A DNA stretch of 31,717 nucleotides from UBA11400 sp964550435 (GTDB lineage Bacteria; Bacteroidota; Rhodothermia; Balneolales; HLUCCA01). Of the stretch, positions 8,091 to 16,310 are shown piece after piece. The position numbers were made by a program, and so were the translations under genes. The DNA is taken from the NCBI GenBank assembly GCA_964550435.1, contig CAZJZI010000029.1, positions 1 to 31,717 on the forward strand. The letters are read 5' to 3'. Every line of letters begins with the position of its first letter. The first letter of the stretch is position 1. The notes under the pieces were generated by a model. That model saw only the letters and a program-made list of their open reading frames with translations, was not told where the DNA came from and did no database searches.

Positions 8091-8524
8091 GATTCGATGA
8101 TTCGTACTTCAATCATTTTATCGCCTTGTCTGATATCGTCTATCAGATCTACATTTCCCACTACTTTGCCAAAAACGGTGTGATTTCGATCAAGATGGGC
8201 AGTGTTTCGGCGACTGTGACAGATAAAAAACTGAGATCCTCCGGTGTTGCGTCCGGCGTGTGCCATCGACAGAACACCACGATCATGAAACTGTTTCTCT
8301 CCATCGAGCTCACACTTGATCGTGTACCCTGGTCCACCTCTGCCAGAGCCTTCCGGACAACCACCTTGTACCACGAAGTCTGGAATAACCCGGTGGAAAG
8401 TGAGTCCATTGTAGTATCCGGATTTGGCCAGTTTTACGAAATTGGCAACTGTTCCAGGGGCGTCATCGTCGAAAAGTTCGATATCGAGAACACCTTCTTT
8501 GAGTTCGATTTCAGCTTTGATCAT
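8087..8524 (-). CDS. Cyclophilin-type peptidyl-prolyl isomerase
   Basis: A 145-residue single-domain cyclophilin without a signal peptide, so probably cytoplasmic. It speeds cis-trans isomerisation of prolyl bonds during folding. The catalytic stretch FHRVIPDFVVQGG is at 43-55, GSQFFI at 96-101 and HLDRNHTVFGKV at 110-121. The bulky aromatic often seen in the last region is replaced by HLDRNH, as in many short bacterial forms. Its length matches the short bacterial cyclophilins. It is first of a two-gene unit with the DinB-like gene (4-bp overlap). A/T-rich irregular repeats with TGAA cores lie directly upstream of the start. Confidence 0.92.
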   Translation of the reverse strand: MIKAEIELKEGVLDIELFDDDAPGTVANFVKLAKSGYYNGLTFHRVIPDFVVQGGCPEGSGRGGPGYTIKCELDGEKQFHDRGVLSMAHAGRNTGGSQFFICHSRRNTAHLDRNHTVFGKVVGNVDLIDDIRQGDKMIEVRIIES

Positions 8525-8704
8525 ATTATTAAAATGAAATTAGTGTGAAAAAGTGAAAATTCGTGAAATAAGTGAGTTAGTTAACATTGAGCAAAGATAT
8601 TTCGTTGATTTGTATTGTGAAATGCAAAAGTTCACCGAAATATCGTTGTAATTGCATTCTGTAAAACCTCTTTTAATGCCTCAAAATACGCAGAAATGAG
8701 AATT

Positions 8705-10075
8705 TTACCGCATTCTGATGCGCCACTCCATTGGATAATGGTTATTGAGGCGACCCCGCACTGCTTTGCCGAATCCTAGTGGTCGGCCCTGATGGGTGAT
8801 ACAAACGAGTCCATGAGCGGATAAGTCGACCGGAATACTTTCACGGCGAAGGTATTGCAACGCGATATCGGTGGAGACATCGAGTGAAGTCACGGATTCG
8901 CGATTAAAAATTGTGTTGAGTGCGAGAGCGTGGGGTGGACGGTCCGGTGCCGCATCGGGTACCCCAACATGAACAACCTGCAGTGTCCGGCTTAGCTCCT
9001 CAACCTGCCCGGCGACCTCCCTGAGTACCACAAAAGACACCTTCGCATTACGAAGCGTCATGTAGTCGTAGGTTGGGTCCATTAGCGCCGCCAAATCAGA
9101 CATCGGACCACGCTCCAGGCGGAATCGTACACCAGGTGAATCAAATCCATACTCAGGACGAGCAGTATCCAGTTTACGAAGCACAGAGATAGTTTGCCCC
9201 TCGCCTTTGACCAGTCCGGGGAAGCAGCGATACATCCAGGCCTGGTGTCCGCCGGGCGATGCCGGGGTACAGTCTTCAACAACGCCGGGGAGAGTGTGGG
9301 GCGTCAGTCGAACGGACTCGGCCTGACCGGTGCGCAGCAATTCAAGTATGCGCTCGTCGTTTTCCTGCTTGTTATACGTACACGTACTGTAGATTAAGAA
9401 TCCACCTGGATTAACAACTGGCCAGACGTCATTGAGAATACGCTGTTGACGCAGCGCGCAATGAGTAATCGCCTCCGGCGACCACTCGTCGATGGCGGCT
9501 GGATCCTTGCGGAAGAGTCCCTCTCCCGAACACGGCGCATCGACTACGACAACATCGAACCATGACCCCAGAGCCGCGAAGTGGGACGGATCGTTGCTGG
9601 TGACAGCCACATTCGGAGCTCCCCATTTTGTGATGTTCTCGGTCAGGATCGAAGCGCGTGACCGGATGACCTCGTTGGTCACCAGCAGATCATCGGAGCG
9701 TAGTAACGACGCCAGATGTGTGGCTTTTCCGCCGGGAGCGCCGCATAGATCCAGAATACGCCGCCGCCCCGATATTTTCGATAATAGCTCGCGGGCTATG
9801 CTTCCAACAACCATCGAAGACGCTTCCTGTACGTAATAGGCACCGGCATGTAGTGCAGGGTCCAGTGTGAACTGGGGTCTCACGGACAAATAATACCCAT
9901 CAGGTTCCCATTCCACATTCCCAATCGCCCCGTGCAACACTTCCAGCCCATTCGTCAACATCTTCGCCCGATTCACCCGGATCGACACAGGCTGGTCTTC
10001 ATCCAGTGCCTGAATCACAGCCTCGGCATAGTCTGGAAACTCGGTTCGTAACAGGGATTTAAAAGTGTCAAACAT
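8705..10075 (-). CDS. RsmF/NSUN-type rRNA cytosine-C5 methyltransferase
   Basis: A 456-residue methyltransferase of the NOL1/NOP2/Sun family, closest in layout to RsmF (YebU), which makes m5C in 16S rRNA. An N-terminal segment precedes the SAM-binding motif LDLCGAPGGKA (108-118). Motif IV is DAPCSGEGLFRKDP (179-192, C182) and motif VI is YSTCTYNKQENDE (C232, the likely nucleophile). The C-terminal ~170 residues fit the RsmF-type RNA-binding extension. The G+C content is visibly higher than in neighbouring genes. The ATG at 10073-10075 (read on the minus strand) is met exactly by six in-phase heptamers of an STRR-like array. Enzyme class is firm; the target base is inferred. Confidence 0.9.
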   Translation of the reverse strand: MFDTFKSLLRTEFPDYAEAVIQALDEDQPVSIRVNRAKMLTNGLEVLHGAIGNVEWEPDGYYLSVRPQFTLDPALHAGAYYVQEASSMVVGSIARELLSKISGRRRILDLCGAPGGKATHLASLLRSDDLLVTNEVIRSRASILTENITKWGAPNVAVTSNDPSHFAALGSWFDVVVVDAPCSGEGLFRKDPAAIDEWSPEAITHCALRQQRILNDVWPVVNPGGFLIYSTCTYNKQENDERILELLRTGQAESVRLTPHTLPGVVEDCTPASPGGHQAWMYRCFPGLVKGEGQTISVLRKLDTARPEYGFDSPGVRFRLERGPMSDLAALMDPTYDYMTLRNAKVSFVVLREVAGQVEELSRTLQVVHVGVPDAAPDRPPHALALNTIFNRESVTSLDVSTDIALQYLRRESIPVDLSAHGLVCITHQGRPLGFGKAVRGRLNNHYPMEWRIRMR

Positions 10076-10275
10076 AAAATCAGTAAAGTGAAAACGGTAA
10101 ACTGTAAACTGTAAACGGCCCAGCCAGATTCTAGTAGTATTCAGGCAAGTAAACAGTTGTCAAAATTGTCTTTAGTTTTAATTGATACGCCACTAGTAAA
10201 CTGATTGGCCGGTTATCGGTTCACATGCATGGCCGTTTACAGTTTACCGTTATCTGTTTACTGCTGCAGGTTATT
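10076..10275. repeat. Inverted GTAAAC-heptamer element ending at a start codon
   Basis: Reading right from the start codon of the methyltransferase gene, six heptamers AAAATCA, GTAAAGT, GAAAACG, GTAAACT, GTAAACT and GTAAACG fill 10076-10117 with no gap. The inverted arm CGTTTAC, AGTTTAC, CGTTATC, TGTTTAC lies at 10234-10261. About 115 bp separate the arms. This is the second copy of the element seen at about 7461-7618. Together with the hairpin at 10264-10305 it fills the whole intergenic region. Confidence 0.9.
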
Positions 10276-10305
10276 GAGGTCGTTTGCGACCTCAATAACC
10301 TGCAG
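10264..10305 (-). repeat. Perfect 19-bp hairpin containing the end of the GGT gene
   Basis: The arms are CTGCAGGTTATTGAGGTCG at 10264-10282 and its exact reverse complement at 10287-10305, with a TTTG loop (plus strand). On the minus strand the first arm carries the last codons and the TGA stop of the gamma-glutamyltransferase gene. No T run follows, so if it terminates transcription it is not by the classical signal; it could protect the mRNA 3' end. Confidence 0.92.
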
Positions 10306-12016
10306 CGTAATTGTCCCCACGTGGATCAACCCCAGTGTCGATCCGTCCGGATTCGGTCACTAGAATGCAGTCGGCCTGACCAGTATAATAACTACGTTCA
10401 CTAAGATTGTGACCCATCCAGTGTAATCGTTCTTTGGTATGTTGATTGAACATAAATGGCTCAAAATAAAGCTGGTCAGGTAGCCATTGGTGATGGAATC
10501 GTGGCGAAGCCACTGCTTGCTGTATGTTCATTCCATATTCAGCAACATTCAAAAAGACCTGCAGAACTGTTGTAATGATTGTGGATCCGCCAGGAGTGCC
10601 CAAAATCATATTCAATTTACCGTTTTTAGATACGATTGTTGGGGTCATACTTGATAGCATTCGCTTCCCGGGCTGAACTGAGTTGGCTTCACCTCCTACA
10701 AGACCAAACATGTTCGGGAATCCGGGTTTGATAGAAAAGTCATCCATTTCGTTGTTCATCAGGAATCCAGCTCCGCCAATTGTCACGTAGGATCCATATC
10801 CGCCGTTTAATGTAGTGGTTATTGAAACCGCATTTCCTTCAGAATCGACTACCGAAAAGTGAGTGGTTTCTTCAGATTCAGCCCAGGCGAGTGGTTGTCC
10901 GTGAGAAATTTCGTCGCTTCGACTGGCACGTGCCGGATTAAACGATTTCATTCGTTCGCGGGCATATTGTGTAGTTAAAAGTTCTTTAGATGGAACATCA
11001 TAATAGTCTGGATCACCAAGAAATTCGGCTCTATCAGCGTATACGCGACGCATCGTTTCTGTAACCAGATGGACCGTTTCCGGTGTGTTGTAGCCAAGTC
11101 GTTTCAAATTATAAGGTTCGAGCATCTTTAACATTTGTCCCACTGCGATTCCGCCACTACTTGGTGGACCCATGATCAACAGCTCGTACTCCCGGTAATT
11201 CACTTTAAGGGGTTCACGCCAGACACTTTTGTAGTTTTTAAGATCCTCGTGAGTGAAGATCCCACCATTATTCTGCATTTCTGCGACGATGAAATCAGCA
11301 GTTTCACCTGCATAGAATCCATCCCGACCGAATTGAGCAATTCGCTCCAGAGTTCGTGCCAGATCCTCTTGTTTAAAAAGCTCGCCCTCCACGAATAGCT
11401 CACCTTCAGGTTTGGTGAAATACTTTGAAGAAGATTCAAAATTTGCAAAACGTGATTGGTTACGGTTCAATGCCGTTGCTTCTCTCCAAGATAGATGAAA
11501 CCCTTCGCGAGCCAGTCGAATTGCAGGTTCCATAACGACATTTAAAGGAAGCGAGCCGAATTTCTCGAGTGCCGTAATCATACCGTCGACTGTTCCAGGA
11601 ACACCCGAAGCCAGGTGCCCATAGGTACTGAGTCCGTCACGGACCTCGCCTTCTGCATTCAGATACATATCCCGATGTGCAGCGGCAGGAGCCATTTCGC
11701 GGAAGTCGAGAGTAGCAGACGATCCATCTGCTGCGCGGTATACCATGAATCCACCTCCACCAATGTTACCCGCAGCCGGGAAGGTTACAGCCAAAGCAAA
11801 CTTTGTTGCGACGGCAGCATCCACTGCGTTTCCTCCTTTGCGTAAAATCTCAATTCCGGCCTCAGATGCTTGTTGTGTTGCGCTCACAACTGCAGCATTA
11901 TCGAAAGATTTCATGTAGCCGACCTGAGCTACTGCGGGAATGGAAACGGTACTTAAAGTCAAAGCTAATATAAGAATTGACATACGTTTCCAGTGTTCAG
12001 ACAGTACAGAATTCAT
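10292..12016 (-). CDS. ggt: Gamma-glutamyltransferase
   Basis: Gamma-glutamyltransferase cleaves or transfers gamma-glutamyl groups from glutathione and related peptides, usually in the periplasm. The frame is open from 12112, but I choose the ATG at 12016 because it is followed directly by a signal peptide (KRMSILILALTLSTVSIPAVAQ, shown to its cleavage region). That gives 574 residues, normal for the family. The precursor cuts itself before a threonine. Here that is the first T of TTHFSVVD (residue 416 counted from 12112), which becomes the nucleophile of the small subunit. GTPGGSTI supplies the oxyanion glycines. The stop is inside a perfect hairpin. Upstream, 12113-12229 is filled by mini-palindromes. 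Confidence 0.93.
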   Translation of the reverse strand: MNSVLSEHWKRMSILILALTLSTVSIPAVAQVGYMKSFDNAAVVSATQQASEAGIEILRKGGNAVDAAVATKFALAVTFPAAGNIGGGGFMVYRAADGSSATLDFREMAPAAAHRDMYLNAEGEVRDGLSTYGHLASGVPGTVDGMITALEKFGSLPLNVVMEPAIRLAREGFHLSWREATALNRNQSRFANFESSSKYFTKPEGELFVEGELFKQEDLARTLERIAQFGRDGFYAGETADFIVAEMQNNGGIFTHEDLKNYKSVWREPLKVNYREYELLIMGPPSSGGIAVGQMLKMLEPYNLKRLGYNTPETVHLVTETMRRVYADRAEFLGDPDYYDVPSKELLTTQYARERMKSFNPARASRSDEISHGQPLAWAESEETTHFSVVDSEGNAVSITTTLNGGYGSYVTIGGAGFLMNNEMDDFSIKPGFPNMFGLVGGEANSVQPGKRMLSSMTPTIVSKNGKLNMILGTPGGSTIITTVLQVFLNVAEYGMNIQQAVASPRFHHQWLPDQLYFEPFMFNQHTKERLHWMGHNLSERSYYTGQADCILVTESGRIDTGVDPRGDNYAAGY

Positions 12017-12120
12017 AGATGATAACAGATTGAGGTTCAATGAAATTAAAATCGACCTCAATATGCGGAATCCATGATAAAATTGAAAGTAGGTTAGCAG
12101 GCTAGCTGGCAAGCGGAACC

Positions 12121-12231
12121 TGTCATCAGGCGCTTAGCGTACTCTCTTCCGGCGCGTAGCGCTACCACTGCGCAGCCCCACCTTGACGAAGATACCCCAC
12201 CGCGAAGCACTCACGCGTACGATGTACGCCT
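12121..12231. repeat. Mini-palindrome cluster between GGT and the CoA-transferase gene
   Basis: Short perfect hairpins follow one another: CGCT-T-AGCG, GCGC-GTA-GCGC, CTGCGCAG, and GCGTAC-GAT-GTACGC (about 12216-12230). They are joined by linkers such as CTGCGCAGCCCCACC and CCCCACCGCGAAGC that match the linker of the 67-bp repeat at 1-200. The last hairpin touches the stop codon of the CoA-transferase gene. Confidence 0.8.
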
Positions 12232-13504
12232 ATAAGAATCGAGTAAAAATTGCCCTATCCATCTCTTCCCTGTGATCAGGATGTGCGATGTCTCGCAGTG
12301 CTTGTGCCCGCTGGCGAAGATTCTTACCGTAAAGATTGGCCACACCATACTCAGTTACTACATACTGGGTATGTGCACGGGTCGTCACGACTCCTGCACC
12401 CTCTTTTAGGAATGGAGTGATCTTACTGACGCCTTTAGGAGTCGTAGATTGCATCGCAATAATAGGTTTACCACCCTTAGACAACGAAGCGCCGCGGATG
12501 AAATCCATTTGGCCACCTACTCCTGAGAACTGAATGGTTCCAATTGAGTCGGCGCATACTTGTCCAGTGAGATCGATTTCAATGGCTGAGTTGATTGCCA
12601 CAACCTTTGGATTCTGACGAATAACCGCTGTGTCATTTACATAATCGGCTTCGAGAAAGGTAAAAAGTGGATTATCATCAACCATGTCGTAAAGCTTTCT
12701 GGTTCCAACGGCAAACGAGGATACTACTTTACCCTGATGTTTACGTTTCTTGGAATTGTTTACCACACCGGACTCCAGAAGAGGTAATAATCCATCTGAG
12801 AACATTTCGGTATGAATCCCTAAATTCTTATGGTTATTCAGGCACAGTAAAACGGCATCAGGAATTGATCCTATTCCCATTTGTAGCGTTGAACCATCTT
12901 CAATGAGTTCTGCGATATAGTGACCGATTTTATGGTCGGCTTCTGTTAGACCTGCCGCGTAGTTGACTTCCGGCAACGGACGATCAATTTCAACAACCGC
13001 ATTCGCATCTGAAATATGCATAATCCCATCACCATGGGTCCTCGGGATATGCTTGTTTATCTGCGCAATGACCACTTTTGCGTGTTTTACGGCCGAACGG
13101 GCCACATCAACGGATGTACCGAGGGAGCAGAATCCATGTTTATCCGGTGGACTCACCTGTACCATGGCCACATCAAGTGGTAGGTATCCTTTTTCAAAAA
13201 GGCGTGAAATTTCACTTAGAAAAACAGGGACATAATCACCTCGGCCTTCGCGAAGTGTTGGGCGTAAATTTTCGGAAACAAAAAGACAATTGAAAAAGAA
13301 GGAGTCTTTATATGCGGGATTGATCAGTTCACTTTTCCCGATAGTGGTAATGTTGACAAGTTCTACATCCCTCAGTTCATTGGCACGTCCGGCCAGTGCA
13401 TCCATAAGGTCGATTGGTGTTGAAGCGCTACCGTGCAAGAAGACACGGTCTCCGGACTTGATGAGTTTAACGGCTTCTTCAGGAGTCGTTTTTAGATATG
13501 ACAT
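12230..13504 (-). CDS. Acetyl-CoA hydrolase/CoA-transferase family protein
   Basis: A 424-residue cytoplasmic protein of the acetyl-CoA hydrolase/transferase family (succinyl-CoA:acetate CoA-transferase and 4-hydroxybutyrate CoA-transferase type). These enzymes move CoA between carboxylates via a glutamyl-CoA thioester. The likely catalytic glutamate is E233 in HTEMFSDG. GIGSIPDAVL just before it and the C-terminal YVVTEYGVANLYGKNLRQRAQ (shown in part by its core TEYGVANL) are family hallmarks. Length is typical. It is a single-gene unit divergent from the YfcC-like carrier. The exact CoA donor and acceptor cannot be read from sequence. Confidence 0.88.
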   Translation of the reverse strand: MSYLKTTPEEAVKLIKSGDRVFLHGSASTPIDLMDALAGRANELRDVELVNITTIGKSELINPAYKDSFFFNCLFVSENLRPTLREGRGDYVPVFLSEISRLFEKGYLPLDVAMVQVSPPDKHGFCSLGTSVDVARSAVKHAKVVIAQINKHIPRTHGDGIMHISDANAVVEIDRPLPEVNYAAGLTEADHKIGHYIAELIEDGSTLQMGIGSIPDAVLLCLNNHKNLGIHTEMFSDGLLPLLESGVVNNSKKRKHQGKVVSSFAVGTRKLYDMVDDNPLFTFLEADYVNDTAVIRQNPKVVAINSAIEIDLTGQVCADSIGTIQFSGVGGQMDFIRGASLSKGGKPIIAMQSTTPKGVSKITPFLKEGAGVVTTRAHTQYVVTEYGVANLYGKNLRQRAQALRDIAHPDHREEMDRAIFTRFL

Positions 13505-13621
13505 AAAGGCAAATATTATTGGATAAATGGGTTTTAGGTGATGATAGAGGGTATTTTGATAAATTCATAACGTTTTGGTGCAAGTGAGCAAGATGTGTTA
13601 ATTGAATAAGAATTTTTGGTG

Positions 13622-13772
13622 GAGCTGTAGGGCGGCTGAGCGGTAAAAAATCGTAAATAGTTGTCACTGAATGCTCTTAGTTAATGAAAGTTGTTTTTTC
13701 GATACTAGTATTGTAAAATGGCTCGAACATTCAACCGCTTTACTGCTCTACTTCTCACCCGCTATACCGCTT
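13622..13772. repeat. Octamer arrays in inverted orientation, ending at the carrier start codon
   Basis: Three octamers GAGCTGTA, GGGCGGCT and GAGCGGTA lie at 13622-13645. Five octamers of the reverse-complement type, AACCGCTT, TACTGCTC, TACTTCTC, ACCCGCTA and TACCGCTT, fill 13733-13772 and stop exactly at the ATG at 13773. The arms can pair across 87 bp. The divergent promoters of the CoA-transferase and carrier genes should lie in 13505-13733. Confidence 0.85.
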
Positions 13773-15029
13773 ATGAAACTCAAGACTCCGAATACGATAG
13801 TACTTCTTTTGTTGCTGCTTACCATATTTGCAGTGTTAACATGGATTATTCCAGGAGGAGCTTATGAGCGTGTAATTGAGGATGGTCGGGAGGTGGTTAA
13901 TCCAGAATCGTTTGAATATGTGGAGTCGAATCCAGCAAGTCTGGTGGACTTGATTGAAGCTCCGATCAAGGGATTCACTGATAGCTATGCAATTTCGATA
14001 ATATTGTTTGTATTGCTTGTTTCCGGTGCATTTTCGGTAATTCAGAAAACAGGCGCGTTTGAGGTAGTCATCGTTCGTGCAGCTCGTTTTTTTCAGAAAA
14101 ATCCGACATACAGGTCAGTTTATGTACCGTTTTTCATGTTACTATTTTCGATTATGGGTACCACGTTCGGAATGTCTGAGGAAGTGTTGATTTTCATACC
14201 CTTGTTTCTGGCATTGTCTCATGCACTTGGCTATGATTCTATAACTGGAATGGCAATTCCATTTGTTGGTGCCGGGCTCGGATTCGCCGGAGCGATATAT
14301 AATCCGTTTACCGTCGGAATTGCCCAGGGTTTGGCCGAAATTGCATTATTCTCAGGTGCCGGACTTAGATTTGTCCTTTGGATTCTAATGACTGCACTTG
14401 GAATCTGGTTAGTTGCTCGATATGCTGCTCGTGTTTATGCAGACCCTTCGATCTCTCCTCTATACAAACATGAAGATCACCAACGATCACACGAGAGTGT
14501 TCAGGCGTTTACCCAGAACTCACAGAATGTGAATACAGGNNNNNNNNNNNNNNNNNNNNNNNNNNNNNNNNNNNNNNNNNNNNNNNNNNNNNNNNNNNNN
14601 NNNNNNNNNNNNNNNNNNNNNNNNNNNNNNNNNNNNNNNGATGCTCAGATTATTGATACCATATTGTTTCATTTGTCGTCTGCTATCGGACAGGTTCACC
14701 CTATGATCTCTGCACAGTTGATGCTGGTAGTTCAAACCTGTATTAATATTTTTGTCCCAAGTGGAAGTGGACAGGCTGCATTGACCATTCCGATTATGGC
14801 TCCACTCGGTGATCTTGTTGGTATCACTCGTCAGACTGTTGTATTTGTGTTTCAATTGGGTGATGGAATAACAAACATGATTATACCCACTTCCGGAATC
14901 ACGATGGGAGCACTTGGTATGGCAAAGATTCCATGGGAAGTCTGGGCCAAGTGGTTATTTCCACGTATGGTAGCTTTGTATGTACTTGCGTTTATAATGA
15001 TTGCTGTTGCGGTGTTAATTGGCTATTAA
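13773..15029 (+). CDS. YfcC/DcuC-like carrier, interrupted by an assembly gap
   Basis: A membrane carrier of the YfcC / short-chain dicarboxylate uptake (DcuC-like) superfamily. The frame is open from 13671, but the start at 13773 (MKLKTPNTIVLL) matches the usual cytoplasmic lead-in and first helix; the upstream part is repeat DNA. Family signatures are IIPGGAYE near the N-terminus, the GTTFGMSEE loop, and the C-terminal FVPSGSGQAALTIPIMAPL and PTSGITMGALGMAKI. Positions 14540-14639 are 100 Ns. About 250 residues lie before the gap and 130 after, so, against a usual length near 470-500, the true gap probably hides about 300 bp. Substrate is unknown; amino acids, peptides or dicarboxylates are possible. 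Confidence 0.82.
   Translation: MKLKTPNTIVLLLLLLTIFAVLTWIIPGGAYERVIEDGREVVNPESFEYVESNPASLVDLIEAPIKGFTDSYAISIILFVLLVSGAFSVIQKTGAFEVVIVRAARFFQKNPTYRSVYVPFFMLLFSIMGTTFGMSEEVLIFIPLFLALSHALGYDSITGMAIPFVGAGLGFAGAIYNPFTVGIAQGLAEIALFSGAGLRFVLWILMTALGIWLVARYAARVYADPSISPLYKHEDHQRSHESVQAFTQNSQNVNTXXXXXXXXXXXXXXXXXXXXXXXXXXXXXXXXXXDAQIIDTILFHLSSAIGQVHPMISAQLMLVVQTCINIFVPSGSGQAALTIPIMAPLGDLVGITRQTVVFVFQLGDGITNMIIPTSGITMGALGMAKIPWEVWAKWLFPRMVALYVLAFIMIAVAVLIGY
14540..14639. other. Assembly gap (100 Ns)
   Basis: Exactly 100 unknown bases, a common placeholder for a gap of unknown size. It falls inside the YfcC-like carrier gene, so the apparent frame continuity across it means nothing. Confidence 0.98.
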
Positions 15030-15072
15030 AAACACTCCTGCTGTATGATTTTAACCGTTGAGATATTTATAT

Positions 15073-15190
15073 GGAGAGCGTGGCTATGCCACGGAGAGCA
15101 TTCGCATTCGCTCATGGAGTGTGGTTGCTTATGCAAACGGAGAGTTATAAGTTAAGATCAACCGCTCAACCGCTCAACCGCTCAACCGCT
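15073..15190. repeat. GGAGAG-spaced mini-palindromes and octamer array before the M20 gene
   Basis: GGAGAG or GGAGTG occurs at 15073, 15093, 15116 and 15139. Between them are small hairpins, GTGGC-TAT-GCCAC and TTGC-TTAT-GCAA, and a GCATTCGCATTCGCTC segment. Four octamers AACCGCTC follow at 15160-15191; the last base of the fourth is the A of the M20 start codon. The octamer is the same as that upstream of the carrier gene. Confidence 0.85.
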
Positions 15191-16288
15191 ATGCTAATCG
15201 ACCTATTCAAAAAACTCGTTCTCATTCAAGGTACTTCATTAAAAGAGCACAAGGTTGCTGCTTTTATACGTGAGCAATTGTCTGGACTACCTTTTGACAT
15301 TATTGAAGATCATGCTGGCGATAAGTTGGGGGGTACGACCGGAAACCTGATCGTTGTTCCTCATCATATTGACCGTTCAGCACCTGTGGATGTCTTTATG
15401 GCTCACATGGATACTGTGCGTGATACTTCGGTTATTAAAGTGGTCGAAATTGACGGGCGGTTACAATCGGATGGGACTTCCCAACTCGGAGCGGATAATC
15501 GCGCAGGTGTTGCCATTGTTATGGATATGCTGTCGGGGTGGGAGCGATGGAAACAGTTGAACAGAAATTATATTGCTGTGTTCTCGATTGCCGAAGAAAT
15601 CGGATTGAAGGGAGCAGGGGAACTGGATCTGAGTGGATTCAATGTCCGTGCGGTTTGGGTTTTTGACAGTGCCAAACGGCCGGGTGCTTATATTAAAGAA
15701 TGTGTTGGGAATTACGATTTTACAGCTACGTTCAAAGGTAAAGCTGCGCATTCTGCGGTGAATCCCGAGGCTGGAATCAGTGCGATAAAAGTGGCTGCAG
15801 AGGCTGTTTCGAGATTTAAGATTGGACGTCTGGCGGACATGACTACCATCAATATCGGATCGATACATGGTGGTATGGCAACGAATGTAGTAGCTCCTGA
15901 GTGTATGGTTCACGGTGAAATTCGAGCTGTAGATGACGATGAAATTTTGAGGCTATTGAAGGAAACTAAGGATTTGTTTGAATCCGTTGCATCATCGTAT
16001 GGTGCCAGAGTAGAGTTTGAATCGGTACGCGATTTTGGGCCGTATTCGCATTCAGATGGATCAACCATGGTCCAGCGTATCGAGCAGGCGCTAAACGATG
16101 CCGGACTTCAGGTTAGTCCGTTGCGTTACACGGGTGGAAGTGATGCGAATGTGTTAAATTCACGTGGATTTCCGGCAATTAACATTGGAATAGGAGCCCA
16201 GAATCCACATGCCGATGATGAGTTCATTATGATCGAAGACCTGCTTGCTTCATCCAGGGTGATTAGAAATCTTATTCAGCAGCACTAA
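15191..16288 (+). CDS. M20-family metallopeptidase
   Basis: A 365-residue zinc peptidase or aminoacylase of clan MH, family M20, near tripeptidase PepT. Metal ligands are visible: H72 and D74 in FMAHMD, D102 in LGADNRAG, E135-E136 in IAEEIG (base and ligand), D159 in VFDSAK, and a late histidine in NPHADDEF. The lid/dimerisation segment with GKAAHSAVNPEAGI lies at about 183-196. No signal peptide, so cytoplasmic. The frame is open from 15071, but that stretch is an intergenic repeat; MLIDLFKKLV at 15191 fits the family start. It follows the carrier and precedes a cyanophycinase-like gene, suggesting peptide uptake and breakdown. Confidence 0.9.
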   Translation: MLIDLFKKLVLIQGTSLKEHKVAAFIREQLSGLPFDIIEDHAGDKLGGTTGNLIVVPHHIDRSAPVDVFMAHMDTVRDTSVIKVVEIDGRLQSDGTSQLGADNRAGVAIVMDMLSGWERWKQLNRNYIAVFSIAEEIGLKGAGELDLSGFNVRAVWVFDSAKRPGAYIKECVGNYDFTATFKGKAAHSAVNPEAGISAIKVAAEAVSRFKIGRLADMTTINIGSIHGGMATNVVAPECMVHGEIRAVDDDEILRLLKETKDLFESVASSYGARVEFESVRDFGPYSHSDGSTMVQRIEQALNDAGLQVSPLRYTGGSDANVLNSRGFPAINIGIGAQNPHADDEFIMIEDLLASSRVIRNLIQQH

Positions 16289-16310
16289 TTATAATCCAAA
16301 CTGTACAACT

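Noticed and set aside
10264..10305. Classical intrinsic terminator
   Set aside because: The stem is perfect but no T run follows on either strand.
12017..12112. Upstream extension of gamma-glutamyltransferase
   Set aside because: The 32 extra residues would bury the signal peptide; the ATG at 12016 is better.
13671..13772. Upstream extension of the YfcC-like protein
   Set aside because: It is encoded by octamer repeat DNA and does not look like a transporter start; the ATG at 13773 matches the family.
15071..15190. Upstream extension of the M20 peptidase
   Set aside because: It reads through mini-palindromes and octamers; the conserved protein begins at 15191.
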